Positions 1-8,460 are shown, numbered from the stretch's first letter. The stretch: 64,000 nt of DNA from Salibacterium salarium (GCF_030813635.1 NZ_JAUSUM010000002.1:1-64000); one strand, 5' to 3'. A program made the numbers and translations. The notes: generated by a model not told the origin, from the letters alone.

Positions 1-72
1 TTGATAGGTCTGAGGTGGAAGTGTGGCAACACATGGAGCTGACAGATACTAATCGGTCGAGGGCTTATCCAA
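1..72 (+). rRNA. 23S ribosomal RNA, 3' end only
   Basis: The first ~72 bases match the conserved 3' end of bacterial 23S rRNA, including the stretch reading GGAGCTGACAGATACTAATC followed by GGTCGAGGGCTTATCC. The rest of the gene lies upstream of the window. The exact mature 3' end is estimated. A ~180-nt spacer without a tRNA separates it from the 5S gene. Confidence 0.93.
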
Positions 73-254
73 AGCAAAAGGTAAGGGTGTTTCAAACAGG
101 CTCGATCTTCGTTATTCAGTTTTGAGGGAATGATTCCTCATGAAAAAATAGAAATAGTCTATTATAGAAAACCCAAGGACCTTCTACTAAAAACGCACAC
201 GTCCTGTGTGCAACGTAGAACCCACCACATCCTGTGGAAGTCCATCCAGGGCAA

Positions 255-372
<118 letters not shown>

Positions 373-382
373 CATACCAAAA

Positions 383-416
383 AAGCTGCCAGATGATATA
401 TCTGACAGCTTTTTTT
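383..416 (+). terminator. Intrinsic terminator of the rRNA operon
   Basis: An AGCTGCCAGA / TCTGACAGCT stem (one mismatch) with a short AT-rich loop is followed by a run of seven T, immediately after 5S. Confidence 0.9.
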
Positions 417-662
417 ATAGGACAGGAAAAATTTAAAATGTGAAGAGGAAAGTAACATCCTATAATCGGAGCAGGATAAAATTGTTCTATGTACTACAAA
501 AGTAGTAAACGAATGAGGAAGGTAGTGGACACGTCCTCGTTAGAAATAAATATCCTCCGATATTTTTCTTGCACCTTCCAAATAAATGTACTCACATTTA
601 TTTGGAAAGTGTTTCTCGTCAAACATGTCCTTATCTTCTGTGGATGTGTCTTATTCCAGTTA
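417..662. other. Intergenic region with a long perfect hairpin
   Basis: No gene is seen in these ~245 bases. At 576-607 a 14-bp perfect stem (TTCCAAATAAATGT / ACATTTATTTGGAA) closes a 4-nt loop; with one mismatch it extends to CAC/GTG at 572-611. No T-run follows, so it is not a standard terminator. It could be a dispersed palindromic repeat, a processing site or a 3'-end structure for the leftward MBL gene. Confidence 0.6.
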
Positions 663-1493
663 TTAGGATTCTAATGTTTCTTTTACAATCGAACGGATGA
701 AAAAATGAGGAGAGAATTCGTTGTGAGTGAGCCAACGAATTCTTTTATTTTTGGATAAAAGTTGAGCTGTGATTTCTTGAGTATTATAACCTTTCTGATA
801 AAGTTTTATTGTATTTTCGGAAAGTTGTAATAAAAACTCAAGCTTTGCATGCAATGCGTCACTGCCATTTTCAACGATACCAGCATGTCCACAAAACATT
901 GTTTGAACATCAAAAGTTAAAACATGTTGTAGTGATTCTATCATACGAGGGACGGAATCTTCTTTCATTCCGAATCGCACTTTTTTGGCCAGAAATAAAT
1001 CTCCGGAAAAGAGCCATTTTCGATCAGGGTCATAGAGACAATGGTGATCATCAGAATGGCCGGGTGTGTGGATGGCTAATAAGGTACCCGATTTATGCTG
1101 AATCACTTTATCCTTCACAACAGAGGGGCGATGTTTTGGAACGTTCTGTCCCCATAAGACCTTTCTGTATAAAGGCATAGAAAAACCTTGTGATAGATAG
1201 GAACGTGTTTGTGGACCGCTATATATAGGTAATTGAAACTTTTCCCTAAGAAAAGCGGCATTTCCACTATGATCCTCATGATAGTGGGTTAAAAATACTT
1301 GATTTGGTTTCTCATTGTTAGCAAAGGTAAAAATGTGTTTTCTTGCGCGAGGTGGACCAGTGTCAATCAACAGTCCCTCGTATAAATAACAATGGTAATG
1401 AAACGTTTGGCCTGCTACTTTAATTTTGCCTCTAGCTACCTTCACCATATCATCATACTTAAAGTTTGGCATAATAGTATGTTGGACAAACAT
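663..1493 (-). CDS. MBL-fold metallo-hydrolase
   Basis: A 276-aa metallo-beta-lactamase-fold hydrolase. The metal-binding HxHxDH motif is THYHEDH at residues 69-75; a second-site HTPGHSDDH segment, a SGD segment and CGHAG further on are typical of glyoxalase-II-like members, which cleave thioesters or other activated substrates at a binuclear metal site. It probably acts in the cytoplasm, as there is no signal peptide. AAAGGAG lies upstream of the ATG. It lies 17 bp downstream of nsrR and is probably co-transcribed, which hints at a role linked to NO or redox stress, but the substrate cannot be read from sequence. It lacks the flavodoxin or rubredoxin domains of flavodiiron NO reductases. Confidence 0.85.
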   Translation of the reverse strand: MFVQHTIMPNFKYDDMVKVARGKIKVAGQTFHYHCYLYEGLLIDTGPPRARKHIFTFANNEKPNQVFLTHYHEDHSGNAAFLREKFQLPIYSGPQTRSYLSQGFSMPLYRKVLWGQNVPKHRPSVVKDKVIQHKSGTLLAIHTPGHSDDHHCLYDPDRKWLFSGDLFLAKKVRFGMKEDSVPRMIESLQHVLTFDVQTMFCGHAGIVENGSDALHAKLEFLLQLSENTIKLYQKGYNTQEITAQLLSKNKRIRWLTHNEFSPHFFIRSIVKETLES

Positions 1494-1510
1494 GCTGTGC
1501 TCCTTTTGGT

Positions 1511-1945
1511 TTAAGAATGCAACAATTCCTGTAAGATAGAACGATTAATCGTAACATCAGCGAGTGTGTAATGGTCAAGTACTTTTAAATAAGCGTTCAA
1601 TGCTTCTGTTAAAATGCTTTGTAAGCGACAGCTTCCTGTTAAAACACACATACTATTTTCTGGGTCAAAGCATTCTACTAAGTTTAAATTGTCTTCTGTT
1701 CGGCGCACAATCCATCCAATGTTAACTTGCTCTGGTTCTTTAGCTAAACGTATGCCCCCATTTCGGCCTTTCACTGTTTTAATAAGACCTAGTTTTGATA
1801 ATTCGTGTCCGACTTTTGTTAAATGGTTATAGGAGATGTTATAAGATCTTGATATTTCTTTAATACTTGATAACTTAGGATAGTCCACTGCTGCCAAATA
1901 AATGAGCATGCGCAGAGAATAATCTGTATAAGAGGTTAGTTGCAT
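1511..1945 (-). CDS. nsrR: NsrR, Rrf2-family nitric-oxide-sensing repressor
   Basis: A 144-aa Rrf2-family winged-helix regulator. The N-terminal helix-turn-helix (about residues 20-62) is followed by three cysteines at 92, 100 and 106, the same positions and spacing as the Fe-S ligands of Bacillus subtilis NsrR. In the family the [4Fe-4S] cluster reacts with NO and releases repression of hmp and nitrite/nitrate genes. Here the gene is divergent from hmp with a 142-bp intergenic region carrying a near-ideal NsrR palindrome over the hmp -10 element, so direct control of hmp is strongly suggested. The MBL hydrolase follows in the same direction. Confidence 0.93.
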   Translation of the reverse strand: MQLTSYTDYSLRMLIYLAAVDYPKLSSIKEISRSYNISYNHLTKVGHELSKLGLIKTVKGRNGGIRLAKEPEQVNIGWIVRRTEDNLNLVECFDPENSMCVLTGSCRLQSILTEALNAYLKVLDHYTLADVTINRSILQELLHS

Positions 1946-2021
1946 GATAAACGCTCCAATTTCATTTCATGATGTGACGTACATATCATAATATCATAAA
2001 TTCGTTAAATCGCCACACGAT

Positions 2022-2069
2022 TTGATACTGCTTTGTGATAAAATATAATATGTATTATAAATACATATT
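2022..2069 (+). promoter_or_regulatory. hmp promoter with NsrR operator
   Basis: A -35 TTGATA (2022-2027) and -10 TATAAT (2044-2049) are separated by 16 bp. Overlapping and following the -10 is a perfect inverted repeat, AATATGTATT-ata-AATACATATT (2047-2069), which fits the known Bacillus NsrR consensus (ATGTATT...AATACAT). NsrR bound here would block RNA polymerase. The hmp start is 19 bp downstream. Confidence 0.88.
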
Positions 2070-2087
2070 AAAAAGGAGGAGAATTTT

Positions 2088-3320
2088 ATGAGTCAAAACA
2101 GCGTATTACATGAAAATACTTTGGAAACAGTGAAAGCAACAGCGCCTATTCTAGAAGCAAGGGGGTCAGAAATAACCTCTCATTTTTACAAAAGAATGTT
2201 TGAGCAACATCCAGAATTGTTGCACATCTTTAACCAAACAAATCAAAAAATTGGGCGCCAACCAGAAGCTTTAGCTAATACAGTTCTTGCGGCTGCAAAA
2301 AATATAGATCAATTGGAAACGATTCTTCCTGTAGTAAAACAAATTGCACATAAACATCGAAGTCTGCAAATCAAGCCCGAACACTATCCTATCGTAGGAG
2401 AAAATTTATTGGCAGCGATGAAGGAAGTGCTTGGTGATGCGGCAACGGACGACGTTATTTCAGCATGGGAAGAGGCATATGGTGTGATTGCAGATGTGTT
2501 TATTTCTGTAGAAAAAGACATGTATGAAGCGACAGAAGCTCAAACTGGAGGATGGGATGGATTCCGCTCTTTTACGGTTGCCAAAAAAAAGGTAGAAAGT
2601 GACGTTATAACATCGTTTTATTTACGTCCTACAGATGGTGGAACCCTTCCGATGTTTGAGCCAGGTCAATATATAACAGTTAAAGCTGATATTCCAGGTG
2701 AAGATTACTTGCACTTGCGGCAGTATTCATTGTCGGATTCTCCAGGTAATGATTATTTTCGTATTAGCGTAAAGCGGGAAGAAGGAGAGGGAGAACTTCC
2801 GGATGGGATAGTCTCTACATTTCTCCATCGTCATGTAAAAGAAGGAGATACTATTGAAGTGACTGCCCCTGCTGGTGACTTTTATTTACAGCCTTCGAAA
2901 CGGCCGGTTGTGTTAATAAGTGGTGGAGTTGGACTAACTCCGCTCATGAGTATGTTTAATAAACTTGTCGAAGATCAAAATCGTTCTGTTATCTTTATTC
3001 AAACTGCTCAATCGAGAAATCTTCATGCAATGCACGAGTACACTTCCAAAGTAGCAGATGAAAATGAATGGGTGTCGTATCATGCCTGTTATGATAATGT
3101 GACAATAACAGATAAACAAGATCCATATATTCAAAAAGAAGGACGTATTGATACAGAATGGCTCCGTTCTCTTCTTCCAGAAGAAGAAGCAGACTATTAC
3201 TTTTGCGGTCCTGTTCCCTTTTTACGAGCTGTCCATCATATGTTGAAACAAGACCTGCAGATTCCAGAAGAACGAACTCATTTTGAATTCTTTGGACCTG
3301 CTGCAGATATCGAAAAGTAA
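2088..3320 (+). CDS. hmp: Flavohemoprotein, nitric oxide dioxygenase
   Basis: A 410-aa cytoplasmic flavohaemoglobin that oxidises NO to nitrate with O2 and NAD(P)H. Domains in order: globin (about 1-145) with the distal Tyr (Y34) and proximal haem His (H90, in KHRSLQIKPEHY); FAD-binding domain with the RQYSLSD motif; NAD-binding domain with SGGVGLTPLMSM. The C-terminus keeps the family FEFFGP segment. Length fits the family (about 400 aa). AAGGAGGAG precedes the ATG. Expression is predicted to be induced by NO through the NsrR operator in its promoter. Confidence 0.97.
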   Translation: MSQNSVLHENTLETVKATAPILEARGSEITSHFYKRMFEQHPELLHIFNQTNQKIGRQPEALANTVLAAAKNIDQLETILPVVKQIAHKHRSLQIKPEHYPIVGENLLAAMKEVLGDAATDDVISAWEEAYGVIADVFISVEKDMYEATEAQTGGWDGFRSFTVAKKKVESDVITSFYLRPTDGGTLPMFEPGQYITVKADIPGEDYLHLRQYSLSDSPGNDYFRISVKREEGEGELPDGIVSTFLHRHVKEGDTIEVTAPAGDFYLQPSKRPVVLISGGVGLTPLMSMFNKLVEDQNRSVIFIQTAQSRNLHAMHEYTSKVADENEWVSYHACYDNVTITDKQDPYIQKEGRIDTEWLRSLLPEEEADYYFCGPVPFLRAVHHMLKQDLQIPEERTHFEFFGPAADIEK

Positions 3321-3344
3321 TGAAAAACTTATGCAGACAACTAT

Positions 3345-3382
3345 AAGAAAGCAACCCTATTTTAAGACAGGGTTGCTTTCTT
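3345..3382. terminator. Bidirectional terminator between hmp and the BCCT gene
   Basis: A 14-bp perfect stem (AAGAAAGCAACCCT / AGGGTTGCTTTCTT) with a 10-nt loop lies between two convergent genes; the A- and T-rich ends let it work on both strands. Confidence 0.88.
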
Positions 3383-3389
3383 CATCATT

Positions 3390-5045
3390 CTATTTATCTT
3401 TTGAGGAATTGGAATCTTGTTCAAAATCTGTTTCCTCGACAGAGTCTCTGGAGAAATCATCAATTTCTTCTTCCAATTCATCTAAAATTTCTTCTTTCAT
3501 GGCGCTTTTTTGATGTTCGCGTGCCTTTTGCTTTTCTTTATTTCTATCCTGGGTGAACATTTTAAGCATAGAAAAGACCATGACAGACATAATGATTGAA
3601 AATGGTAATGCAGCAACAATGGAAGCAGTTTGTAGCCCTTCCAATCCATTAGAAAGCAATAGTACAGCGGCTGTACCAGCGATAAGAACACCCCACGTGA
3701 TTTTAGCAAAAAGTGGAGGATTTAGACTTCCTTTTGACGTCATAGCTCCTAGTGTATAAGAGGCTGAATCGGCGGAAGTAATGAAAAAGATTAAGATTAA
3801 TAGTACCGCAAGTCCATTTGTAATTCCTGCCAAGGGAAATTCTTGTAAGGTCGCAAACAGTGCCAGTTCCACGGTGTCATTTACAATGTCAGCAATAGAT
3901 GCAATGCCATTCATTTCTAAGTGCAGAGCAGAACCGCCAAAGACACTGAACCAAATGACAGCTAGCAATGCTGGAACTAGAAGTACACCGCCAATAAAGC
4001 CTCTGATGGTCCGCCCTCTGGAAATACGGGCGATAAACATCCCCATAAAAGGCGCCCAGGAAATGTGCCAGGCCCAATAAAAGATTGTATTTGCTCCAAT
4101 CCATGAGCTATCAGAGAAAGGGGTCATCGTTAAACTCATCGGCACAAAATTGGAAATATAGGCGCCGAGTGAAGTAGTAACACTTTCGAGCAAATAAATG
4201 GTCGGACCAAGAATGATTACAAAAATGAGTAAAAGGGCAGCTACTGTTAGGTTGATTACACTAAGATAACGAATTCCTTTGTTTAGACCAGATGCAGCGG
4301 AGAACATAAACAACACCGCTACAATGGCAATAATCGTTAGTTGAGTAAAAGCATTGTTAGGCAGTCCTGTTAAATAAGATAGACCGCCACTAATCTGCAT
4401 CGCACTTAGGCCGAATGTTGTCGCTACACCGGTAGATGTTGCTAAAACTGCAAGAACATCGATTCCCTGACCTAATTTTCCACGGACTTTATTTCCGAAT
4501 AATGGAAAAAAAGCAGAACTAATAAGGGCGGGCTGGTCTTTTCTAAATTGGACATAACCAAGCGCGAGCGCCACTAAAGAAAAAATCGCCCAAGGGTGAA
4601 AAGCCCAATGGAATATACCATAATCAAGACCTAATTGTGCAGCTTCTGCTTGACTTTCCACGTCTTGTCCAAGCGGGGTATCGACATAATAAAGAACTGG
4701 TTCTGCGACCCCCCAAAAAACGAACCCTACCCCAATTCCGGCGGAAAATAGCATTCCGAGCCAAGCATAAAAAGAATATTCGGGACGATCATCTGGTTTT
4801 CCAAGACGTAGCTTTCCGAATGGACTGAAAGCAAGAAAGATAATAAATGATACAAAAAAAGCAGCGACGAGCATATAAAACCAGCCAAATGTTTCAATCG
4901 TAAAATCGAGGGCTGTATTAGCTGTGGCTGCTAGTTGTTCGGGGCTAATAAATCCCCATAAGACAAAACCTAGAACAAAAATAGCGGATATAATAAAGAC
5001 AATACCGGGATTTTTCGTCTGATATGTATAGTTTTCGTTTGACAC
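3390..5045 (-). CDS. BCCT-family betaine/compatible-solute transporter (OpuD-like)
   Basis: A 551-aa secondary transporter of the betaine-carnitine-choline family with about 12 membrane helices. Family signatures are clear: GIGVGFVFWGVAEP in the fourth helix region and FYWAWHISWAPFMGMFIARISRGRT, the segment around the substrate box. The C-terminal ~40 residues are highly acidic (EEEIDDFSRDS..), like the osmosensing tails of some relatives. Known members import glycine betaine or similar solutes with Na+. The start is GTG with GGGGAGG upstream. In this window the choline-oxidation locus is damaged while this importer is intact, which fits reliance on imported betaine. The exact substrate is not provable here. 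Confidence 0.92.
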   Translation of the reverse strand: MSNENYTYQTKNPGIVFIISAIFVLGFVLWGFISPEQLAATANTALDFTIETFGWFYMLVAAFFVSFIIFLAFSPFGKLRLGKPDDRPEYSFYAWLGMLFSAGIGVGFVFWGVAEPVLYYVDTPLGQDVESQAEAAQLGLDYGIFHWAFHPWAIFSLVALALGYVQFRKDQPALISSAFFPLFGNKVRGKLGQGIDVLAVLATSTGVATTFGLSAMQISGGLSYLTGLPNNAFTQLTIIAIVAVLFMFSAASGLNKGIRYLSVINLTVAALLLIFVIILGPTIYLLESVTTSLGAYISNFVPMSLTMTPFSDSSWIGANTIFYWAWHISWAPFMGMFIARISRGRTIRGFIGGVLLVPALLAVIWFSVFGGSALHLEMNGIASIADIVNDTVELALFATLQEFPLAGITNGLAVLLILIFFITSADSASYTLGAMTSKGSLNPPLFAKITWGVLIAGTAAVLLLSNGLEGLQTASIVAALPFSIIMSVMVFSMLKMFTQDRNKEKQKAREHQKSAMKEEILDELEEEIDDFSRDSVEETDFEQDSNSSKDK

Positions 5046-5075
5046 TCTCGAACCTCCCCTAAGTATCTGTGATAG

Positions 5076-5729
5076 TTACGTACTTTCTTCAAATCGTTTT
5101 AGGTCGTTTTTATGACCAATGACAATTAAAATATCGTTTTCTAATATTTGTTCATCAGCCATCGGGGAGATGTTGATGTTTTTCCCTCGTTTGATGCCTA
5201 AAATGGTGACGCCAAACTTCGCACGAATATCAAGGTCAATTAAGGTACGTTTATTCATAAAACGTGGAGCGGCGATTTCAACTATTGAAAAGTCGTCGGA
5301 TAATTCGATGTAATCAATAACTTTTTCTGAAACGAGATGTTGTGCGATACGGTTACCCATATCATGCTCAGGATGTATAATTTTATCCGCACCGATTTTA
5401 TCTAGTACTTTGTGGTGATAGTAATTTTGTGCTTTCACCCACACTGATGCAATTCCCATTTCTTTTAGGAGAAGGGTACACAGTATGCTAGCTTGAAGAT
5501 TGTCTCCAATGGCAACAATAACGTGATCGAAGTTTGTAATTCCAAGACTGCGCAGAGATTTTTCGTCCGTTCCGTCCGCAACGGAACTATAAGTGGAATC
5601 ATTTACAATCTCATTAACTTTTGCTTCATTTGAGTCTATAGCTAAAACTTCGTGTCCAAGTTTATGCAACTCTGTGCTGACACTCACTCCGAATCTGCCT
5701 AAGCCTATTACTGCAAATTGTTTTTTCAA
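5076..5729 (-). CDS. KtrA/KtrC-type K+ channel regulatory subunit
   Basis: A cytosolic RCK protein of about 217 aa that gates a Ktr potassium channel. The N-terminal Rossmann fold begins with FAVIGLGRFG; the central segment VKAQNYYHHKVLDKIGADKIIHPEHDMG and the C-terminal TrkA_C domain (SPMADEQILENDILIVIGH) match KtrA and KtrC about equally well. These proteins bind ATP/ADP and c-di-AMP. I chose TTG at 5729 because AAAGGAG lies just upstream; an ATG at 5747 would place the start before that site. No KtrB/KtrD membrane subunit is adjacent, as for orphan ktrC of B. subtilis. No ydaO-type riboswitch is visible in the short upstream region. Confidence 0.88.
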   Translation of the reverse strand: MKKQFAVIGLGRFGVSVSTELHKLGHEVLAIDSNEAKVNEIVNDSTYSSVADGTDEKSLRSLGITNFDHVIVAIGDNLQASILCTLLLKEMGIASVWVKAQNYYHHKVLDKIGADKIIHPEHDMGNRIAQHLVSEKVIDYIELSDDFSIVEIAAPRFMNKRTLIDLDIRAKFGVTILGIKRGKNINISPMADEQILENDILIVIGHKNDLKRFEEST

Positions 5730-5844
5730 AGCTGTCTCCTTTCTCATCTAAACATTAAAGTGATACAAAGATAATTGTAATGTACTCTTAGTAACCGGCG
5801 TTTGTCAATATTTCATTTGTAATAAAGGAAGGAATGGCACGTGA

Positions 5845-6225
5845 TTAATGAAGAACGGAATCGGAATGTAGAGGAGAGTTTTTGGAAAAATAAGCATCCA
5901 TACAATGACGGGCCTGACGTTTCAAATTAGCATTCAAGTAACTGCTTGTTCCTTCATATCCGCGGCAGACATAGGAATAGCGGGAAAACATTCCGTCGTT
6001 TTTATCAAACATGACGCGCATGTGGTTTTGGTACATATATTTTTTAATATATCGCATATCTTCGTGTAGAAGATGTAAAGCCTCTCGAATTATATCGATA
6101 TAAGGATCTTTTACTTTGAAGGCACCTTCTTCAAACAAATGTAAATCCCGTTCCAGAACTTTTTTGACGAGAGGAAGTAAAATAAAATAATGAATCATAA
6201 TGTGTTCTTCTTCTTTAATTTGCAT
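5845..6225 (-). CDS. YhjD-like small protein, predicted SOS-controlled
   Basis: A 126-aa soluble protein with no catalytic motif I can name. The sequence pattern (LPLVKKVLERDLHLFEEGAFKVKDPYIDII...YMYQNHMRVMFDKNDGMFSRYSY) resembles the uncharacterised Bacillus YhjD family, from memory. GGAGG lies 6 bp before the ATG. The promoter carries two LexA-like boxes, one between -35 and -10 and one just downstream, so induction by DNA damage is predicted; I recall yhjD being listed in the B. subtilis LexA regulon. Molecular function is unknown. Confidence 0.6.
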   Translation of the reverse strand: MQIKEEEHIMIHYFILLPLVKKVLERDLHLFEEGAFKVKDPYIDIIREALHLLHEDMRYIKKYMYQNHMRVMFDKNDGMFSRYSYVCRGYEGTSSYLNANLKRQARHCMDAYFSKNSPLHSDSVLH

Positions 6226-6244
6226 GATAAACCTCCAATGTAAA

Positions 6245-6293
6245 AGAACGTTTGTTTGCTTTTATTATATCGAATATTTGTTCTTATATGCAA
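6245..6293 (-). promoter_or_regulatory. Promoter with two LexA-like (SOS) boxes
   Basis: Reading leftward: -35 TTGCAT (6288-6293), 18-bp spacer, -10 TATAAT (6264-6269). One LexA-like box (AGAACAAATATTCG, 6271-6284) fills the spacer and a second (CAAACAAACGTTCT, 6245-6258) lies just downstream. Each matches 8 of 10 fixed positions of the Gram-positive consensus CGAACNNNNGTTCG. Confidence 0.62.
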
Positions 6294-6364
6294 ATAGTTA
6301 ATGTTGGAAAAAGAAACAGGGATGAGTTGTTTATTTTGTTTTCATATTCTTAGAAAACAGTTAT

Positions 6365-6393
6365 TTCAAAAGCAAGCCTACATACGTTATAAT
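6365..6393 (+). promoter_or_regulatory. Promoter candidate upstream of the IDEAL-domain gene
   Basis: TTCAAA (6365-6370) and TATAAT (6388-6393) are 17 bp apart, pointing right. Transcription would start near 6400 and cross the short ORF remnants at 6461-6551 before the gene at 6679. Confidence 0.5.
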
Positions 6394-6460
6394 ATAAGAA
6401 AGCGCATACAAAATATAATGAAATGAACATCATATACTAAAAAGAAAGGTGTTTTACAAC

Positions 6461-6551
6461 ATGAAAATGTATGATGAAGTTCGTGAATAAGAACGGACGA
6501 ATTGATTTTAACTCAACTGTGACGGCGATTGGCTGGTTTATGAAATGATTC
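6461..6551 (+). pseudogene. Short frameshifted ORF or leader peptide
   Basis: An ATG preceded by AAAGAAAGG opens a 9-codon ORF (MKMYDEVRE, stop at 6488-6490). A second frame, readable from a GTG at 6483, continues NKNGRIDFNSTVTAIGWFMK and stops at 6549-6551. Read together they look like one small protein broken by a frameshift, but this is inference; it could also be a leader peptide. I do not recognise a family. The rest of the gap (6551-6678) holds a small stem ACCGG/CCGGT at 6640-6656 and nothing else I can name. Confidence 0.35.
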
Positions 6552-6678
6552 AAAGTAAGGAAATAAGGTTTAAAAGAAGTAATTTGTGGGTAATTTATCA
6601 ATAATGAGAAATAATGTAATGAAAAGGGCCACGTGAAAAACCGGTAAGGTTCCGGTGAAAGGATAGGGGGTTCAAAGC

Positions 6679-6978
6679 ATGTTACATCCTACTCATGAAC
6701 AGTCTTTTATGAAAAAAGTGAAATCCACAAAGCATGGTAAACGTCCCTCAAGGCAGGTGCTTCAATCATTATATGCACAGATGACAATGGAATACGCAGT
6801 GTATCATTTCAATAAAGAACGATTGCAATATATGATTGATGAAGCATTGGACAATAGGGATGCGGTGTTGTTTAAAGACTTGACTAATCACTATAATGCA
6901 TTAATTGGTGAATATAAACATGGTAAAACGATTTCGGAACAAGGCTATGAACTAGAACTTGATTTTAAGACAAAATAG
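6679..6978 (+). CDS. IDEAL-domain protein
   Basis: A 99-aa protein with an IDEAL domain at about residues 36-75: MTMEYAVYHFNKERLQYMIDEAL followed by DNRDAVLFKDLTNHY, containing the name-giving IDEAL-like motif. IDEAL domains are short helical units found in several Bacillus proteins of unclear, probably protein-binding, function. The N-terminal ~35 residues are basic and probably disordered. The ribosome binding site is modest (AGGGGG about 8 bp upstream). A strong terminator follows, so it is the last gene of its transcript. Confidence 0.75.
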   Translation: MLHPTHEQSFMKKVKSTKHGKRPSRQVLQSLYAQMTMEYAVYHFNKERLQYMIDEALDNRDAVLFKDLTNHYNALIGEYKHGKTISEQGYELELDFKTK

Positions 6979-6984
6979 GTGGAA

Positions 6985-7021
6985 GTCGTCAGCGTAACTC
7001 TTGGGCTGACGGCTTTTTTTG
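6985..7021 (+). terminator. Intrinsic terminator
   Basis: A 9-bp stem (GTCGTCAGC / GCTGACGGC, one G-U pair) is followed by eight T. Confidence 0.9.
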
Positions 7022-7134
7022 TTCAATATATGAACATCGGTACATGAGGAAATATTCTGATACTATCTTCTTGGTCATGCTTTCCCGGCTCGTCTCATAA
7101 TATAAACAGAGATAGGGGAAGAAGGAGAGACAAC

Positions 7135-8460
7135 ATGAACAAAACATTCTTATTCGGTACCGTTCTGTTGATCATTGCTGCTTTTTTGGGAGAATGTCTG
7201 GAATTTTTAATAAATATGGTGCTGGCCCGTGAATTGGGCGAGCAAGGTTTAGGCCTTTATATGTCCATTTTGCCGACGATTATGTTTCTTGTCGTCATTG
7301 CAAGTTTTGAACTGCCGATTTCTATATCAAAAGCTGTTGCCGAAAAAAAGACAGTGTATCATCGTAGTATTCTTCAGCACACGATTTATTTTACATCAGC
7401 TTTTACAATGGCTTGTTTGGCTGCTGGCTTTATCGTTTTTCCGCTGATTCCGGTTTTTAAAGAGTATCACACAGCTCTTCCTTCACTATTACTGGTCCTC
7501 ATTCCTATTATTTCGTTTTCATCGATTGCCAGGGGATACTTTATGGGTGTTCGCCATATGGGCAAAATAGCGATAGCTAATTTTTTAAGACGTGCCGTAC
7601 AGCTTGTTTTGTTAATCGCTGTGTTTCATTTATTTCATTTTGATGCGGAGATTTCTATTTTACTTAGTTTATCAACGTTAATTGGAACAGAACTCGTTGT
7701 TTTTATCTACTTAATGATTTACTTTTTAAAAGAAATGAAACAAATCAAACAGAAATCATCGGTGCCAATGCAGAAAAAATCGGTGCTGCACGTTTTGCTT
7801 TCGGTTTCCTTACCGACCACGGGGCTTCGTATTTTTCATGCGGCTTCCTTTGCCGTAAAACCATTTTTAATCAAATCAGCACTCGTACAAGCAGGAGTGG
7901 TGGAGGAGCTTGCTGTTGTACAATATGGAAAGCTTGCTGGTGTTGCGTTTACGATTGGTTTTTTTCCAGCTTTTATTGCTCATTCTCTGCTCATTATTCT
8001 TATTCCAACCGTATCAGAAGCATTTGTAAAAAAAGAAATAGCAGTATTGGAGAAGTTGCTTCATAAAATTCTTTTTTTTACTATTTTTTATGCAGTACCG
8101 GCTGTGTTTATTTTTTACTTTTATTCTGATGAATTAACAAGTTTATTTTTCGAAGAGTCTCCCGCTGCTGTGTATTTGCAATTACTTGCCCCGTATTTTT
8201 TCTTTCACTTTTTTGTGATTCCAATGCAAGCTTTTCTCATTGGACTTGGACTCGTGAAGGATGCTTTTCTTCATTCCGTCTGGACAACGACTATTTCGTT
8301 TATACTGATGTATGTTCTCGGTTCTATGCCAAGCTTTCAAATGGATGGCATTATTATTGGTATGAATACCGGAATTATTATGTTGGCGATGCTTCACTAT
8401 ATGACAATACGACATCGTTTGCGTGAACGAGTAAGCTACACCTTTCAAGAAATTTATTAA
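7135..8460 (+). CDS. MOP-superfamily flippase (SpoVB/MurJ-like)
   Basis: A 441-aa integral membrane protein with about 12-14 hydrophobic helices. The N-terminus (LINMVLARELGEQGLGLYMSILP) and ARGYFMGVRHM segment resemble the polysaccharide-biosynthesis branch of the MOP superfamily that includes SpoVB, YtgP and MurJ. These flip lipid-linked sugars or peptidoglycan precursors across the membrane. Whether this one acts in sporulation cortex synthesis or another envelope pathway cannot be told. GAAGGAGAG precedes the ATG. The dcd gene follows in the same direction but need not be functionally related. Confidence 0.82.
   Translation: MNKTFLFGTVLLIIAAFLGECLEFLINMVLARELGEQGLGLYMSILPTIMFLVVIASFELPISISKAVAEKKTVYHRSILQHTIYFTSAFTMACLAAGFIVFPLIPVFKEYHTALPSLLLVLIPIISFSSIARGYFMGVRHMGKIAIANFLRRAVQLVLLIAVFHLFHFDAEISILLSLSTLIGTELVVFIYLMIYFLKEMKQIKQKSSVPMQKKSVLHVLLSVSLPTTGLRIFHAASFAVKPFLIKSALVQAGVVEELAVVQYGKLAGVAFTIGFFPAFIAHSLLIILIPTVSEAFVKKEIAVLEKLLHKILFFTIFYAVPAVFIFYFYSDELTSLFFEESPAAVYLQLLAPYFFFHFFVIPMQAFLIGLGLVKDAFLHSVWTTTISFILMYVLGSMPSFQMDGIIIGMNTGIIMLAMLHYMTIRHRLRERVSYTFQEIY

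Noticed and set aside
373-662. tRNA genes after the rRNA operon
   Set aside because: No cloverleaf or TTCGA-type T-arm was found; only a terminator and a long hairpin.
5730-5844. c-di-AMP (ydaO) riboswitch before the Ktr gene
   Set aside because: The upstream region is under 100 nt to the next gene and lacks the conserved motifs.
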